A stretch of 64,000 nt of DNA from Streptococcus vestibularis ATCC 49124. Its GTDB lineage: Bacteria > Bacillota > Bacilli > Lactobacillales > Streptococcaceae. The stretch is from contig NZ_GL831112.1 in assembly GCF_000188295.1 (NCBI RefSeq), positions 1,544,033-1,608,032 of the forward strand. The letters run 5' to 3'. Below the pieces are notes generated by a model. The model was not told the DNA's origin. It did not search any database and saw nothing but the letters and a program-made list of their open reading frames with translations. The position numbers were made by a program, and so were the translations under genes. Shown here in pieces: positions 26,438-35,745 of this stretch (position 1 is its first letter; each line of letters begins with the position of its first letter).

Positions 26438-27955
26438 TTAATCCTCAAGTTGAGGTGTCGTAGTTTCTGACCCTGCAAAAGGAATGTAGAGGTCAAAACG
26501 TGTACCCACACCAAGTTCTGAACTGACATCAATATGGCATCGATAAGCTTCCACAATTTGATAGAGGATTGATAAGCCAATACCCACACCAGATTGGGTT
26601 GTCGTACGGTTACGCGCCTTATCTGAACGATAGAAGCGTTCAAAGATATGTTCAATATCTTCTTTGGAGATACCCTCACCATTATCCTGTACCTGTACTA
26701 ACATCTCATCTTCCAGAGCCTTGATAGTAACCTGGATTTCCTTATTAACAGGCGAATACTTGACTGCATTATCAATCAAAATAGTAATAACCTGTTCAAA
26801 GTGCTGGCTGTAAATCTGTGCTGGACGCTCTGAACTCTCAAAATCATTGAGGTAGAATTGGTAGTCTTCATGTAGGACACGGAAATTCCCAATAACCGTA
26901 CGGATTGAAGAATTCAAATCACATGTATCATTTCTATGATTGTCAAATGACCCTTTAACACGAATAGAATCCAACATATCGTTAATCATAATCGTCATAC
27001 GGTTGGCTTCGTGACTTGCAGCTTCAAGACTTTCTTCAAGGATTTCAGGATCATTTTTACCCCAACGTTGCAAGAGGTCCATATGTCCCTTAATAACTGC
27101 AATTGGAGTACGTAATTCGTGACTGACGTCACTCAAGAAACGCATCTGCATCTGATTATTTTCTTGAATTTTATCCATCATACGGTTAAAGTTAACCGCC
27201 AAATCACCAATCTCATCATGACTCTCAATCTTAGAACGAAGCTCCAAGTCACTTGGCGAATCTGTAATAATACCCATCGTTTCGTGCAACTGCCTCATCG
27301 GACGAAGAATAGATGTCAAGACAACTACAGTTACTGCAATAACTAAGACAGTTATTCCTACTTCAAGGAATATCAATAGAAAAATTAGACGCTCTTTTAA
27401 CGCATAGTAAAATTCCAAATCATGGAAAACTTGAGCATACCCAACAATGGTCTTCTTATCCTTGCCATAGATTGGAACTTGTAATAAGAAACCACGTTTA
27501 CCTTTATAGGAAACCGACTTCAGTTTATTGACCTCAGACATGCCTGGAGGTGAGTCTGTATCCTCCTCAGAAGTAAAGATAAAAGTTCCCTTTTTGTCAT
27601 AAACATAGACAGACTGATTGGAATATAATTTATTAGAAACCGCAACTTGACCATCTAAGGAATGCTTTTCAGAAAGCACTCCATTAATCATTGATCCATA
27701 GATATTTTTCGGTGAATAAAGGGCCGATAAAAGCGATTCTGGACTCAACTCTTCATCAGAGTCCCAGTCCTTTTCGATATAAGTAACAACTTTTGAGATT
27801 GTATTATTTACATTTTGACGTTCACGTTGCAAAAGAAGCGTATTGGCTGAGAGAACAACAACCAGAGTGAACATCGACAATACAATAAAGAAGACCACAG
27901 CAGCTGTTATGGTCAACTTTTTTCTAATGGTTACTTTACCAAATAATTTACTCAT
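26438..27955 (-). CDS. covS: Sensor histidine kinase CovS
   Basis: CovS is the membrane kinase of the CovRS (CsrRS) system that controls virulence/stress genes in streptococci. The 505-residue protein has a first membrane segment (about 15-35), an extracellular sensor loop (36-185) with the acidic patch EEDTDSPPG, a second segment (about 188-210) and a HAMP domain. The HisKA box is FLSDVSHELRTPIAVIKGHM (His near 282), and the ATPase domain has N (IDNAVKYSP), G1 (VQDNGEGIS) and G2 (SGVGIGLSI) boxes. It overlaps covR by 4 bases. All catalytic motifs are intact. Confidence 0.93.
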   Translation of the reverse strand: MSKLFGKVTIRKKLTITAAVVFFIVLSMFTLVVVLSANTLLLQRERQNVNNTISKVVTYIEKDWDSDEELSPESLLSALYSPKNIYGSMINGVLSEKHSLDGQVAVSNKLYSNQSVYVYDKKGTFIFTSEEDTDSPPGMSEVNKLKSVSYKGKRGFLLQVPIYGKDKKTIVGYAQVFHDLEFYYALKERLIFLLIFLEVGITVLVIAVTVVVLTSILRPMRQLHETMGIITDSPSDLELRSKIESHDEIGDLAVNFNRMMDKIQENNQMQMRFLSDVSHELRTPIAVIKGHMDLLQRWGKNDPEILEESLEAASHEANRMTIMINDMLDSIRVKGSFDNHRNDTCDLNSSIRTVIGNFRVLHEDYQFYLNDFESSERPAQIYSQHFEQVITILIDNAVKYSPVNKEIQVTIKALEDEMLVQVQDNGEGISKEDIEHIFERFYRSDKARNRTTTQSGVGIGLSILYQIVEAYRCHIDVSSELGVGTRFDLYIPFAGSETTTPQLED

Positions 27956-28641
27956 TTTTCACGGATAACGTAACCCATCCCTCGTACTGTTTGAATATAT
28001 GATTCCTTACCTGGAATGTCGATTTTCCCACGTAAGTAACGAATATAAACATCTACAACGTTTGTTTCAATTACGTCATCATATTTCCAGACTTGAAGCA
28101 AGAGTTCCTCACGAGTCATTACTTGGTTCATATTGCTTAAAAGTGTGTTCAACAAATCAAACTCACGTTTTGTCAATGGAATCGCCTCATCACCACGAAT
28201 AACTGCACGGTTTTGAACATCCAATTTCAAATCGCGATAGGTTGACGCTTTAGCTGGTGCATTCTTAGTAGCTTCGATATCTTGTCGACGGAAGGTTGCA
28301 CGAATACGTGCCAACAGTTCTTCAATCGCAAATGGTTTTACAATATAGTCATCAGCTCCACGGTCCAAACCGGCAACAATATCCATGATTGAGTCGCGAG
28401 CTGTCATCATCATAATATAAGTATTTTTTTCTTGTTGGAGACGACGTGTCACTTCGAAACCGTCCATCTCAGGCAACATAAGGTCCAAGAGAATAAGATC
28501 GAAATCTTTCTCAAGTGCCATTTCAAGTCCTTCGCGTCCGTTGTCTGCTGTCACAACGTCATATCCTTCGTGTTGAAGTTCAAGAGAGACAAAACGAGCA
28601 AGGTTTCTCTCATCTTCAACAATCAAAATGCGTTTGCTCAT
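27952..28641 (-). CDS. covR: Response regulator CovR
   Basis: The 229-residue OmpR-type regulator has the receiver domain with phospho-acceptor Asp53 in DLILLDLMLPEMDGFEV, the acidic pocket in ILIVEDERNL and the signalling Lys in DDYIVKPFAIEELLARI. The C-terminal winged helix (about 135-229) has TKREFDLLNTLLSNMNQVMTR. Near-identity to streptococcal CovR is apparent. It precedes covS with an ATGA overlap and has its own promoter at 28745-28773. Confidence 0.95.
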   Translation of the reverse strand: MSKRILIVEDERNLARFVSLELQHEGYDVVTADNGREGLEMALEKDFDLILLDLMLPEMDGFEVTRRLQQEKNTYIMMMTARDSIMDIVAGLDRGADDYIVKPFAIEELLARIRATFRRQDIEATKNAPAKASTYRDLKLDVQNRAVIRGDEAIPLTKREFDLLNTLLSNMNQVMTREELLLQVWKYDDVIETNVVDVYIRYLRGKIDIPGKESYIQTVRGMGYVIREK

Positions 28642-28744
28642 AATAACTATTTACCACTTTCATAAAAAATTTTTTGACTTCCATTTCCCCAAAAAGTATT
28701 TAGATTTACCCAATGAAAAAATCCGAAAATTAGCTTATAATGAT

Positions 28745-28773
28745 AGAATAATATAGAATTTTAAAATTGTCAA
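28745..28773 (-). promoter_or_regulatory. Promoter of covRS
   Basis: On the minus strand TTGACA (28768-28773) and TATTCT (28745-28750) are 17 bases apart. The leader to covR is about 100 bases, AT-rich, and may hold regulator sites such as ATTARA, the known CovR target motif, which occurs in similar AT-rich form here. Confidence 0.5.
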
Positions 28774-28797
28774 ACATTTTTAGTTTGTTTTTTTGAA

Positions 28798-29334
28798 TTA
28801 ATTGTCATCAAATAGTCCATTCAATTGAGCAAAAGGATTACTTGCCTCTTTCTTCTCTTCTTTAAGAGCTTCAAAATCCTCTTCTGACAAGACTTCCCAG
28901 TCATTACCTGAGAGCGAAATTTGTCCTGATTCCTCTTCAGGTGTCAGCACTCTCAAAGGAATATTAAGAAGAATATTATCTAAAATACTCTCATTAAGGT
29001 TAATAGTATCGCCATCCAAGATAAGAACTAGATTTTCTTCGACTAATTCCTTTTGAAGAGCAGCATCAGCCTCTTGTATAAAGGTTTCCGAGACTGGGTA
29101 ATTAAACCCAAGTGTCGTAGGCTCAAGTGACCGGCTAGATGGCAAAGTAATATCATAGCTAAGTTGATAATCTAAAAGATATAAGCCATTATCATAGACT
29201 ACATGACCACTTGCTTGAAGTTGTTCAAGATTTAAAACTTGGTCATAGCGTTCTTTAATTGACTCCAACAAAGAAGGTGCTTCATTAAAGGCTAGCCCTT
29301 CTGGAGACTTTCTAACTTCTGAAAGATAAATCAT
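28798..29334 (-). CDS. yceD: YceD/DUF177-family protein
   Basis: The 178-residue acidic protein belongs to the YceD (DUF177) family, often encoded before rpmF and linked to 23S rRNA or L32 biology in other bacteria and plastids. Recognisable parts are the N-terminal IYLSEVRKSPEGLAFNE, the strand region LLDYQLSYDITLPSSRSLEP near residue 53, and the C-terminal acidic FAQLNGLFDDN tail. The usual zinc cysteines of the family are absent here, as in many streptococci. rpmF is not adjacent. GAGG precedes the start. Confidence 0.75.
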   Translation of the reverse strand: MIYLSEVRKSPEGLAFNEAPSLLESIKERYDQVLNLEQLQASGHVVYDNGLYLLDYQLSYDITLPSSRSLEPTTLGFNYPVSETFIQEADAALQKELVEENLVLILDGDTINLNESILDNILLNIPLRVLTPEEESGQISLSGNDWEVLSEEDFEALKEEKKEASNPFAQLNGLFDDN

Positions 29335-29632
29335 TTTTAATCCTCAAATTAAATTTTCCCATAGGGATCTATTTTCAATCCACAAGACCATAATCCCCTA
29401 TATTCACTTTTCATTAAAGCGAGTAATTATGATTTTAGACTTAACTAACATTATATCAGATTTTAAAGAGAAAATAACATCTTTAATATTACATAATTTT
29501 CAACTTAGGAATTTTTTTAGCAGCTTATTAAAAACTGGTTCTTACTTAATCTTAAACAATCTTTTGCCATTAGATGAAAGAAATTAATTATGGTAAAATA
29601 GGGGCATTGAAACTAGATAAAAGGAATATAAA
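29335..29632. promoter_or_regulatory. Divergent promoter region of yceD and rsmG
   Basis: This AT-rich stretch separates yceD (minus) from rsmG (plus). TGGTAAAAT (29591-29599) is an extended -10 for rsmG, and AAAGGA precedes its ATG. I see no riboswitch, repeat or extra open frame with a ribosome-binding site. Confidence 0.5.
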
Positions 29633-30346
29633 ATGACACCTGAAGATTTTTACAAGGCTCTGAAAGAACTGGGGTTCGATCTCAGCCAAAAACAAAAAGA
29701 CCAATTCCAACGCTACTTTGAGCTCTTGGTAGAATGGAACGAAAAGATCAACCTTACTGCAATCACAGAAAGAGACGAGGTCTACCTCAAACATTTCTAC
29801 GATTCCCTAGCTCCTGTTCTCCAAGGACATATTAAAAATCAGACTATTCGACTTCTCGATATCGGAGCTGGAGCTGGATTTCCAAGTCTCCCTATGAAAA
29901 TTCTTTGTCCTGAACTTGATGTGACTATCATTGACTCTCTTAATAAACGCATCAATTTCCTTAATCTCTTGGCCGATGAACTTGATCTCAGCGGTGTTCA
30001 CTTCTATCATGGACGTGCAGAGGATTTTGGACAAGACAAGGCCTTCCGTGCTCAGTTTGATATTGTAACTGCCCGTGCTGTTGCACGCATGCAGGTTCTC
30101 TCAGAATTGACCATTCCTTTCTTAAAAGTGGGTGGGCAGCTTATTGCACTTAAAGCTGCAGCAGCTGACGAAGAGCTAGCCAATGCTAAAAATGCCTTGA
30201 ACTTACTTTTTGCCAAGTCTGTTCTCAACGAGAACTATAAACTGCCAAATGGGGATGGACGTAATATCACCATTGTCAATAAGAAAAAAGAAACCCCAAA
30301 TAAGTACCCACGTCGTGCTGGGATGCCTAACAAAAAGCCGTTATAA
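29633..30346 (+). CDS. rsmG: 16S rRNA (guanine527-N7)-methyltransferase RsmG
   Basis: RsmG (GidB) methylates G527 of 16S rRNA; loss gives low-level streptomycin resistance. The 237-residue protein has the SAM-binding core [18 protein letters not shown] near residue 71 and [21 protein letters not shown] near 99. The active region [17 protein letters not shown] lies near residue 143, and the C-terminus is [14 protein letters not shown]. Length is canonical. It is followed by ktrB with no terminator, so the K+ transporter genes may be read from the same promoter. Confidence 0.95.
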   Translation: MTPEDFYKALKELGFDLSQKQKDQFQRYFELLVEWNEKINLTAITERDEVYLKHFYDSLAPVLQGHIKNQTIRLLDIGAGAGFPSLPMKILCPELDVTIIDSLNKRINFLNLLADELDLSGVHFYHGRAEDFGQDKAFRAQFDIVTARAVARMQVLSELTIPFLKVGGQLIALKAAAADEELANAKNALNLLFAKSVLNENYKLPNGDGRNITIVNKKKETPNKYPRRAGMPNKKPL

Positions 30347-30414
30347 CGTTTATCCAAGGATGTTTCTTGCTTCTTGGATTATTATTTATTCTTATGATAA
30401 CTCGGAGGTTTTCA

Positions 30415-31791
30415 TTGATCAATCGTCTTTCTGTCACGCAAAAACTTGTGCTCAGCTTTGTCTTTGTCATCATAGTGGGGAGTAGTTTACTTAGCCTTCC
30501 CATAAGCCACTATGTTAACAGTCCAGAAACAAGCTATCTAGACCATCTCTTCAATACTGTGTCAATGGTCTGTGTGACTGGACTTTCTGTTGTCCCGGTC
30601 AGTAAGGCTTACAATGGTCTTGGTCAAATTCTCTCTATGCTTCTCATGCAGACGGGAGGACTTGGACTAGTCTCTCTTGTAGCCTTTAGTACCTATACCC
30701 TTAAAAATAAATTAGGACTGAGCGATCAAGATCTCCTTCAATCCGCACTTAGTAGGGATAGCCAAAAAGATTTGAAGTCTTATCTTTTTAAGGTCTATAA
30801 AATAACTTTTTCTATTGAAGCTATGGCATCACTTGTGATTATGACTGATTTCATTCCTCGTTTTGGACTTGGTCATGGCATTTTTAATAGTCTCTTTCTA
30901 GCTGTCTCTGCCTTTTGTAATGCTGGATTTGATAACTTAGGTTCTAACAGTTTACAGGATTATTCAACCAATCCAACCATTAACCTTGCTGTAGCTTTTC
31001 TCATCATGTCTGGAAGCTTGGGATTTGCAGTTTGGATTGATTTGATTCAACTAATGAGACGTTATATTAAAGATCGTCCAAGGAATTGGAAATTAGCTTG
31101 GAGACCTTTCAATAATCAAAGCCGTCTTGTGCTTATAAGTACAGGTTGTCTCCTATTAGGAGGAACACTACTTGCTTGGTTGCTGGAAATGGATAACTCT
31201 AAAACCATCGGTACTCTCAATGTCTGGCAGCAACTTCTGGTAAGTTTCTTTCAGACTGTAACCATGCGTACCGCTGGTTTTGCGACTATTTCCTACACCA
31301 ATGCTGATTTTTCTACAAATCTTCTTTTTATGATTCAGATGATTATTGGGGGTGGTCCTGGAGGAACTGCGGGTGGTATCAAGGTGACAACTGCCTCTAT
31401 CATGTTCCTACTTTTTAAGTCAGAGCTGTCTGGTAACTCGAGCGTTGTTTTTCGAAACCGTATTATATCTAATAAAACCATTTTGCAAGCATTCACAGTT
31501 ATACTCTTTTTCCTAACGATGCTCTTTGTCGGCTATGTTATTTTGCTGGAAACTAATCCTACTCTCTCACCACTAGGCCTACTTTTTGAGAGTGTGTCAG
31601 CCATTGCTACCGTTGGTGTTTCAATGGATTTGACCCCTAATCTAAATAACCTAGGACGCTTCGTTATCATGGCTCTGATGTTCATTGGTCGTGTCGGACC
31701 TATTACTGTTATCTTGAGCTTGATGACAAAAAAGAAAAACATGTTTCTTATGCCCCAACTGACATTTCAGTCGGCTAAACTATTTTATTAA
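30415..31791 (+). CDS. ktrB: Potassium uptake protein KtrB (TrkH family)
   Basis: KtrB is the membrane subunit of the Na+-dependent Ktr K+ uptake system. I place the start at TTG 30415 because GGAGG lies 6 bases upstream; ATGs at 30367 and 30394 lack any ribosome-binding sequence. The 458-residue product has four M1-P-M2 repeats with selectivity loops VCVTGLSVV, FCNAGFDNLGS, TMRTAGFATIS and IATVGVSMD, and a Gly-rich intramembrane gate (IIGGGPGGTAGGIK near residue 316). It lies between rsmG and ktrA, with which it forms the transporter. Confidence 0.88.
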   Translation: MINRLSVTQKLVLSFVFVIIVGSSLLSLPISHYVNSPETSYLDHLFNTVSMVCVTGLSVVPVSKAYNGLGQILSMLLMQTGGLGLVSLVAFSTYTLKNKLGLSDQDLLQSALSRDSQKDLKSYLFKVYKITFSIEAMASLVIMTDFIPRFGLGHGIFNSLFLAVSAFCNAGFDNLGSNSLQDYSTNPTINLAVAFLIMSGSLGFAVWIDLIQLMRRYIKDRPRNWKLAWRPFNNQSRLVLISTGCLLLGGTLLAWLLEMDNSKTIGTLNVWQQLLVSFFQTVTMRTAGFATISYTNADFSTNLLFMIQMIIGGGPGGTAGGIKVTTASIMFLLFKSELSGNSSVVFRNRIISNKTILQAFTVILFFLTMLFVGYVILLETNPTLSPLGLLFESVSAIATVGVSMDLTPNLNNLGRFVIMALMFIGRVGPITVILSLMTKKKNMFLMPQLTFQSAKLFY

Positions 31792-31817
31792 TTGACAATA
31801 TTCTGAAAGGATTTTAT

Positions 31818-32489
31818 ATGAAAACACAAATTATTGGGGTCCTCGGTTTAGGAATCTTTGGACAAACAATTGCAACCGAACTCTCCTCTTTTGGACAAGA
31901 TGTCATTGCCTTGGACAACAACTCTACAACAATTGATTCCCTTGCTGATCAGGTGACTAAGGCTGCTGTTGGGGACATTACTGACATTGAATTTCTACGT
32001 TCTGCTGGTATCGATACTTGTGACTCAGTCATTATTGCAACTGGAGAACACCTAGAATCGTCTGCGCTAGCGCTCCTACAATGTAAAAAACTTGGTATCA
32101 CAAATATTATCGCCAAAGCTACGAATAACAATTATGAGGAAGTCCTTTACGGAATGGGTGCTAACTGGGTAATCACCCCTGAACGTAGCACAGCAAAAGA
32201 ATTGGCTTCAAATATCCTCCGCTATAATATATCAAATGTTTTTCATTTAGAGGATGATGTGGCTTTAATTGAGTTGAAAATCCCTAATGAATGGGCCGGA
32301 AAGTCCTTGCATACTTTAAATCTAAGACAAACTTATAATGTCAACGTTATTGGTTTTAGAGATGAGGAAAATGGTAGGTTAAACACTCACTTTGACCCAA
32401 CAAATAAACTACCTACCGAAGGAATTATTCTAGTAGTCGCTGACAATCGAACACTAGAAAAATTCGATTATTTAGGATATTTGAAATAA
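31818..32489 (+). CDS. ktrA: Potassium uptake regulatory subunit KtrA
   Basis: The 223-residue cytosolic RCK protein gates KtrB. The N-terminal Rossmann fold (IGVLGLGIFGQTIATELSSF near residue 6) ends its second strand with DN (VIALDNN), the site that binds ATP/ADP or NAD. The C-terminal RCK_C domain (about 140-223) binds c-di-AMP in related systems, which turns K+ uptake off. It follows ktrB by 26 bases with AAAGGA upstream. The gene is intact and typical in length. Confidence 0.9.
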   Translation: MKTQIIGVLGLGIFGQTIATELSSFGQDVIALDNNSTTIDSLADQVTKAAVGDITDIEFLRSAGIDTCDSVIIATGEHLESSALALLQCKKLGITNIIAKATNNNYEEVLYGMGANWVITPERSTAKELASNILRYNISNVFHLEDDVALIELKIPNEWAGKSLHTLNLRQTYNVNVIGFRDEENGRLNTHFDPTNKLPTEGIILVVADNRTLEKFDYLGYLK

Positions 32490-32520
32490 AATGACTTAGA
32501 TAGACTAACATTTCTTGAAT

Positions 32521-32676
32521 ACCTAGATAGTTATTGATAGCTACTCCAATATCAAAGTCCTTACCATGTTTTGCAAAGTAGTTAGAGAAATGACAGTCTT
32601 CACCATGATAGATTGGGCCACCCAGTGTCTCAAATACATCGTTAACAGCCCTAGGGACCCTTTCTTCATTAGACAA
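32521..32676 (-). pseudogene. ulaG: Remnant of L-ascorbate-6-phosphate lactonase (ulaG)
   Basis: A 52-codon frame on the minus strand reads RAVNDVFETLGGPIYHGEDC followed by HFSNYFAKHGKDFDIGVAIN. It aligns without gaps to the middle of UlaG (as I recall, E. coli has [20 protein letters not shown] then [20 protein letters not shown]). Both ends of the gene are missing: upstream is a terminator hairpin and downstream homology ends after NNYLG. UlaG opens ascorbate-6-phosphate lactone in the ula pathway. The ula genes neighbour tkt in several streptococci, so this looks like the scar of a lost operon. Confidence 0.75.
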
Positions 32677-32712
32677 AAAACATTGGTCCTTACAACCAAT
32701 GTTTTTTTGTCT
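32676..32712 (-). terminator. Terminator of tkt
   Basis: AAAAAACATTGGT and ACCAATGTTTTTT pair around a short loop, with T runs on both strands. It is about 20 bases after the tkt stop codon and abuts the ulaG remnant. Confidence 0.85.
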
Positions 32713-32728
32713 AAGAATTCAAATTATC

Positions 32729-34705
32729 TTAGTTCATACCTTTTACTGTTTCAACGACATTTTCTACTGTAAAGCCATATTCTTCAATAATTTTAGCAGC
32801 TGGAGCTGAGGCACCAAATGTATCAATTCCAATCACAGCACCGTCTAAACCAACATATTTATACCATGGTAGACTTGCTGCCATTTCGATTGCTACACGA
32901 CGACGAACTGCATTTGGAAGAACTTCCTCTTTGTAGGCTTGATCTTGTGCATCAAAGACATCTGTTGATGGAACACTCACAACACGAACTTTGTAACCTT
33001 CTGATTCCAAAGCTTTTGCTGATGCTACTGCAAGATTTACTTCTGAACCAGAAGCAAGGAGAATAGTATCAAAATCTGCTGCTGTTTCATGAACAACATA
33101 AGCACCTTTTGAGACTTTATCAAAATCTGTTCCTTCTTCAACAGTCAAGTTTTGACGTGTCAAAACAAGCGCCGTAGGTGTTGATTTAGAAGTTACAGCT
33201 TGATACCATGCAGCTTGTGTTTCACGCGCATCTGCCGGACGATAAACATTAAGGTTTGGAATAGCACGAAGTCCAGCTAGATGTTCGATTGGTTCATGAG
33301 TCGGTCCATCTTCACCGACTGCAATAGAGTCGTGAGTAAAGACATAAGTAACTGGAAGTCCTTGAAGTGCAGACAAACGAACTGCTGCTTTTACATAGTC
33401 TGAGAATACGAAGAAGGTACCACCGTAAACACGAAGTCCACCATGGAGAGACATACCATTCAAGACTGTTCCCATCGCAAACTCACGTACACCAAATTGA
33501 ATGTTACGGTTAAGACGATGTGCATCATCTTGTAGACCGTCAGATTTAATGTAAGTCATATTTGAGTGAGCCAAATCCGCAGAACCACCTAGGAATGTTG
33601 GCACTTTATCAGCAATAACATTCAAAGCATCTTGACTTGAATTACGAGTTGCTTGTGAATAACCATTTTCAAGAGCTGGGAAGTCTGAAGCTTGGAATTC
33701 AACTGCATCCTTACCTTCAAGAATGCGTTCAAGTTCAGCACCAAGTTCTGGGTAAGATTGTTTGTACTCATCTACCAAAGCAATCCAAGCGTCATAGGCC
33801 TGACGACCACGATCAACTGTATTTTCCTTGAAATCAGCATAAACTTCTTTTGGAACTTCAAATGGAGCATAGTTCCAACCCAAGTTTTCTCTTGCAGCTG
33901 CTGTTTCATCTGGTCCAAGAGGAGCACCGTGAACACCGTTGGTTCCTTGTTTATTAGGAGCACCATGACCAATAACAGTCTTAACCTCAATCAAAGATGG
34001 TTTACCACTTGCTTTTGCACTTTCAATAGCAGCATTGATAGCTTCAACATCCGTTCCATCTTGAACAAACTCAGTATTCCAACCATAGGCTTCATAACGT
34101 GCACGTACGTCTTCAGTAAATGAATCTTTAGTTTCACCGTCAAGGTTGATATCATTTGAATCGTACAAGACAATCAATTTATCCAATTTTTGAAGACCAG
34201 CATAAGATGACGCTTCGCCAGAAACGCCTTCCATAAAGCAACCATCCCCCGCAATAACATAAGTATAATGGTCAAAGATTGGGAAACCTTCCTTGTTGTA
34301 ACGAGAAGCCAAGAAACGTTCCGCTTGTGCCATACCAACAGCTGTAGCAATACCTTGCCCAAGTGGACCTGAGGTAGCATCTACACCAACTGTATGACCA
34401 AATTCTGGGTGACCAGGTGTCTTAGAACCCCATTGACGGAATTGTTTAAGCTCTTCAATACTCAAATCTTTAAATCCTGACAAATGAAGGAGCGCATAAA
34501 GAAGCATTGAACCATGACCTGCCGACAAAACAAAACGGTCACGATTAATCCAATTTGGAACTTCAGGATTGACATGAATTTGCTTAGTAAACAAAGTGTA
34601 ACCCATTGGTGCTGCACCCATTACCACACCAGGGTGACCAGAGTTAGCTTGGTTAATCGCATCTACCCCTAGAAAACGGATAGCATTTACTGAAAGGTTA
34701 GACAT
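32729..34705 (-). CDS. tkt: Transketolase
   Basis: Thiamine-diphosphate enzyme of the non-oxidative pentose phosphate pathway that moves two-carbon units between sugars. The 658-residue protein has the N-terminal substrate region [16 protein letters not shown], the ThDP/metal motif [20 protein letters not shown] near residue 151 with downstream SNDINLD, and the pyrimidine-domain motif [20 protein letters not shown] near residue 460. A C-terminal domain follows. It is a single-gene unit with a cre site in its promoter. The ulaG remnant downstream hints at an old link to ascorbate/pentose use. Confidence 0.96.
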   Translation of the reverse strand: MSNLSVNAIRFLGVDAINQANSGHPGVVMGAAPMGYTLFTKQIHVNPEVPNWINRDRFVLSAGHGSMLLYALLHLSGFKDLSIEELKQFRQWGSKTPGHPEFGHTVGVDATSGPLGQGIATAVGMAQAERFLASRYNKEGFPIFDHYTYVIAGDGCFMEGVSGEASSYAGLQKLDKLIVLYDSNDINLDGETKDSFTEDVRARYEAYGWNTEFVQDGTDVEAINAAIESAKASGKPSLIEVKTVIGHGAPNKQGTNGVHGAPLGPDETAAARENLGWNYAPFEVPKEVYADFKENTVDRGRQAYDAWIALVDEYKQSYPELGAELERILEGKDAVEFQASDFPALENGYSQATRNSSQDALNVIADKVPTFLGGSADLAHSNMTYIKSDGLQDDAHRLNRNIQFGVREFAMGTVLNGMSLHGGLRVYGGTFFVFSDYVKAAVRLSALQGLPVTYVFTHDSIAVGEDGPTHEPIEHLAGLRAIPNLNVYRPADARETQAAWYQAVTSKSTPTALVLTRQNLTVEEGTDFDKVSKGAYVVHETAADFDTILLASGSEVNLAVASAKALESEGYKVRVVSVPSTDVFDAQDQAYKEEVLPNAVRRRVAIEMAASLPWYKYVGLDGAVIGIDTFGASAPAAKIIEEYGFTVENVVETVKGMN

Positions 34706-34757
34706 AATTTCCTCCTTAATAATATCAAGACTCTTTTAGTTATATCAATACTCCCTT

Positions 34758-34786
34758 AATTATATCACAGAAACGTTTTCACAATA
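34758..34786 (-). promoter_or_regulatory. tkt promoter with cre site in the spacer
   Basis: On the minus strand TATAAT (34758-34763) lies 17 bases from a weak -35 (TTATTG). The spacer holds TGAAAACGTTTCTG (34768-34781), a cre-like sequence that matches the consensus in its first eleven positions and is nearly palindromic around ACGT. CcpA bound here would repress tkt on rapidly used sugars. Confidence 0.55.
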
Positions 34787-34843
34787 AAGTACTTTATTGA
34801 AAATTTCATACAAATATCGTTCAAAAATTGGGAATAAAAAACT

Positions 34844-34884
34844 AAAAAAGCTCTGAAGATGCTATAGACATCTCAGAACTCTTT
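34844..34884. terminator. Terminator after the ECF transporter operon
   Basis: On the minus strand AGTTCTGAGATG and CATCTTCAGAGCT pair with one bulge and are followed by six Ts. It lies between the ecfT stop codon and the tkt promoter. Confidence 0.65.
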
Positions 34885-34914
34885 CGTTTATTTAGAACTC
34901 ACTGAAAGACAACT

Positions 34915-35745
34915 TCAAATCCATGGATTGTAAAAACGCCCATGGTTAAGATAAATCAACTCCAGACTAATTCCCAATAAAAGAGTAGCTGATACGATTA
35001 CAAGATAATCTTGTTTAGTCAAGGATTTGTGCACATACCATGTACGTTTTTTGTATTGACCAAATCGGCGTAATTCCATAGCCGTCGATACAGTATCAAT
35101 ACGTTCGAGTGACGAAAAAATCAGAGGGAGAACGATTTGTAGATTCCCACGAATACGTTTGACCAGTCCCGCCTTTTGTGACAAATCCAAACCACGCGCT
35201 TCTTGAGCCTTACGAATAGTAAAGAATTCTTCTTGAATATCTGGAATATAACGCAAGGTCAAACTGACGGAGTAAGCAAACTTATAGGGAATACCAATCT
35301 GATTAAGACTAGCCGCAAACTGACTGGGATGGGTCGTCATAAGAAAAAGAATGGCAAGAGGGACTGTTGAAAAATACTTAAGCAAAAGATTTGCAAGATA
35401 AAAGAGCTCCTGACTGGTTAAATAGAAACGCCCCCATCCTTCAATCAGAACTGTCTTAGCTCCATAAATTTCTTCACCATAACTAGGTGCGAAAAGATAA
35501 ACCATAAGTAGATTAAAAAGGGCAATCGAGCCAATGATCTTCACAACAAAAGAAATATCTCTCCAACAAATGTTGGCCAAGTTAAAGAGATAAATCGAAA
35601 GTAGGCCTACTGCTAGGATAAAGCGTGGATCATAGGTAGCCATACAAGCAACTGAAACCAAGATAAAGAATAGCATCTTACTCGCCCCAGACAAATCATA
35701 GAGGAAACCTCGACCTGGTTGATAACCTATTAAACGATTAGACAT
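34915..35745 (-). CDS. ECF transporter transmembrane (T) component
   Basis: The 276-residue membrane protein is the scaffold that couples the ATPases to the substrate-binding S component. It has about five hydrophobic segments and the two Ala-Arg-Gly-type coupling motifs, visible as [10 protein letters not shown] near residue 187 and [17 protein letters not shown] near residue 222. Its start overlaps the end of the ATPase gene by 8 bases. It is the last gene of the operon SAM-hydrolase, S component, duplicated ATPase, T component. Confidence 0.85.
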   Translation of the reverse strand: MSNRLIGYQPGRGFLYDLSGASKMLFFILVSVACMATYDPRFILAVGLLSIYLFNLANICWRDISFVVKIIGSIALFNLLMVYLFAPSYGEEIYGAKTVLIEGWGRFYLTSQELFYLANLLLKYFSTVPLAILFLMTTHPSQFAASLNQIGIPYKFAYSVSLTLRYIPDIQEEFFTIRKAQEARGLDLSQKAGLVKRIRGNLQIVLPLIFSSLERIDTVSTAMELRRFGQYKKRTWYVHKSLTKQDYLVIVSATLLLGISLELIYLNHGRFYNPWI

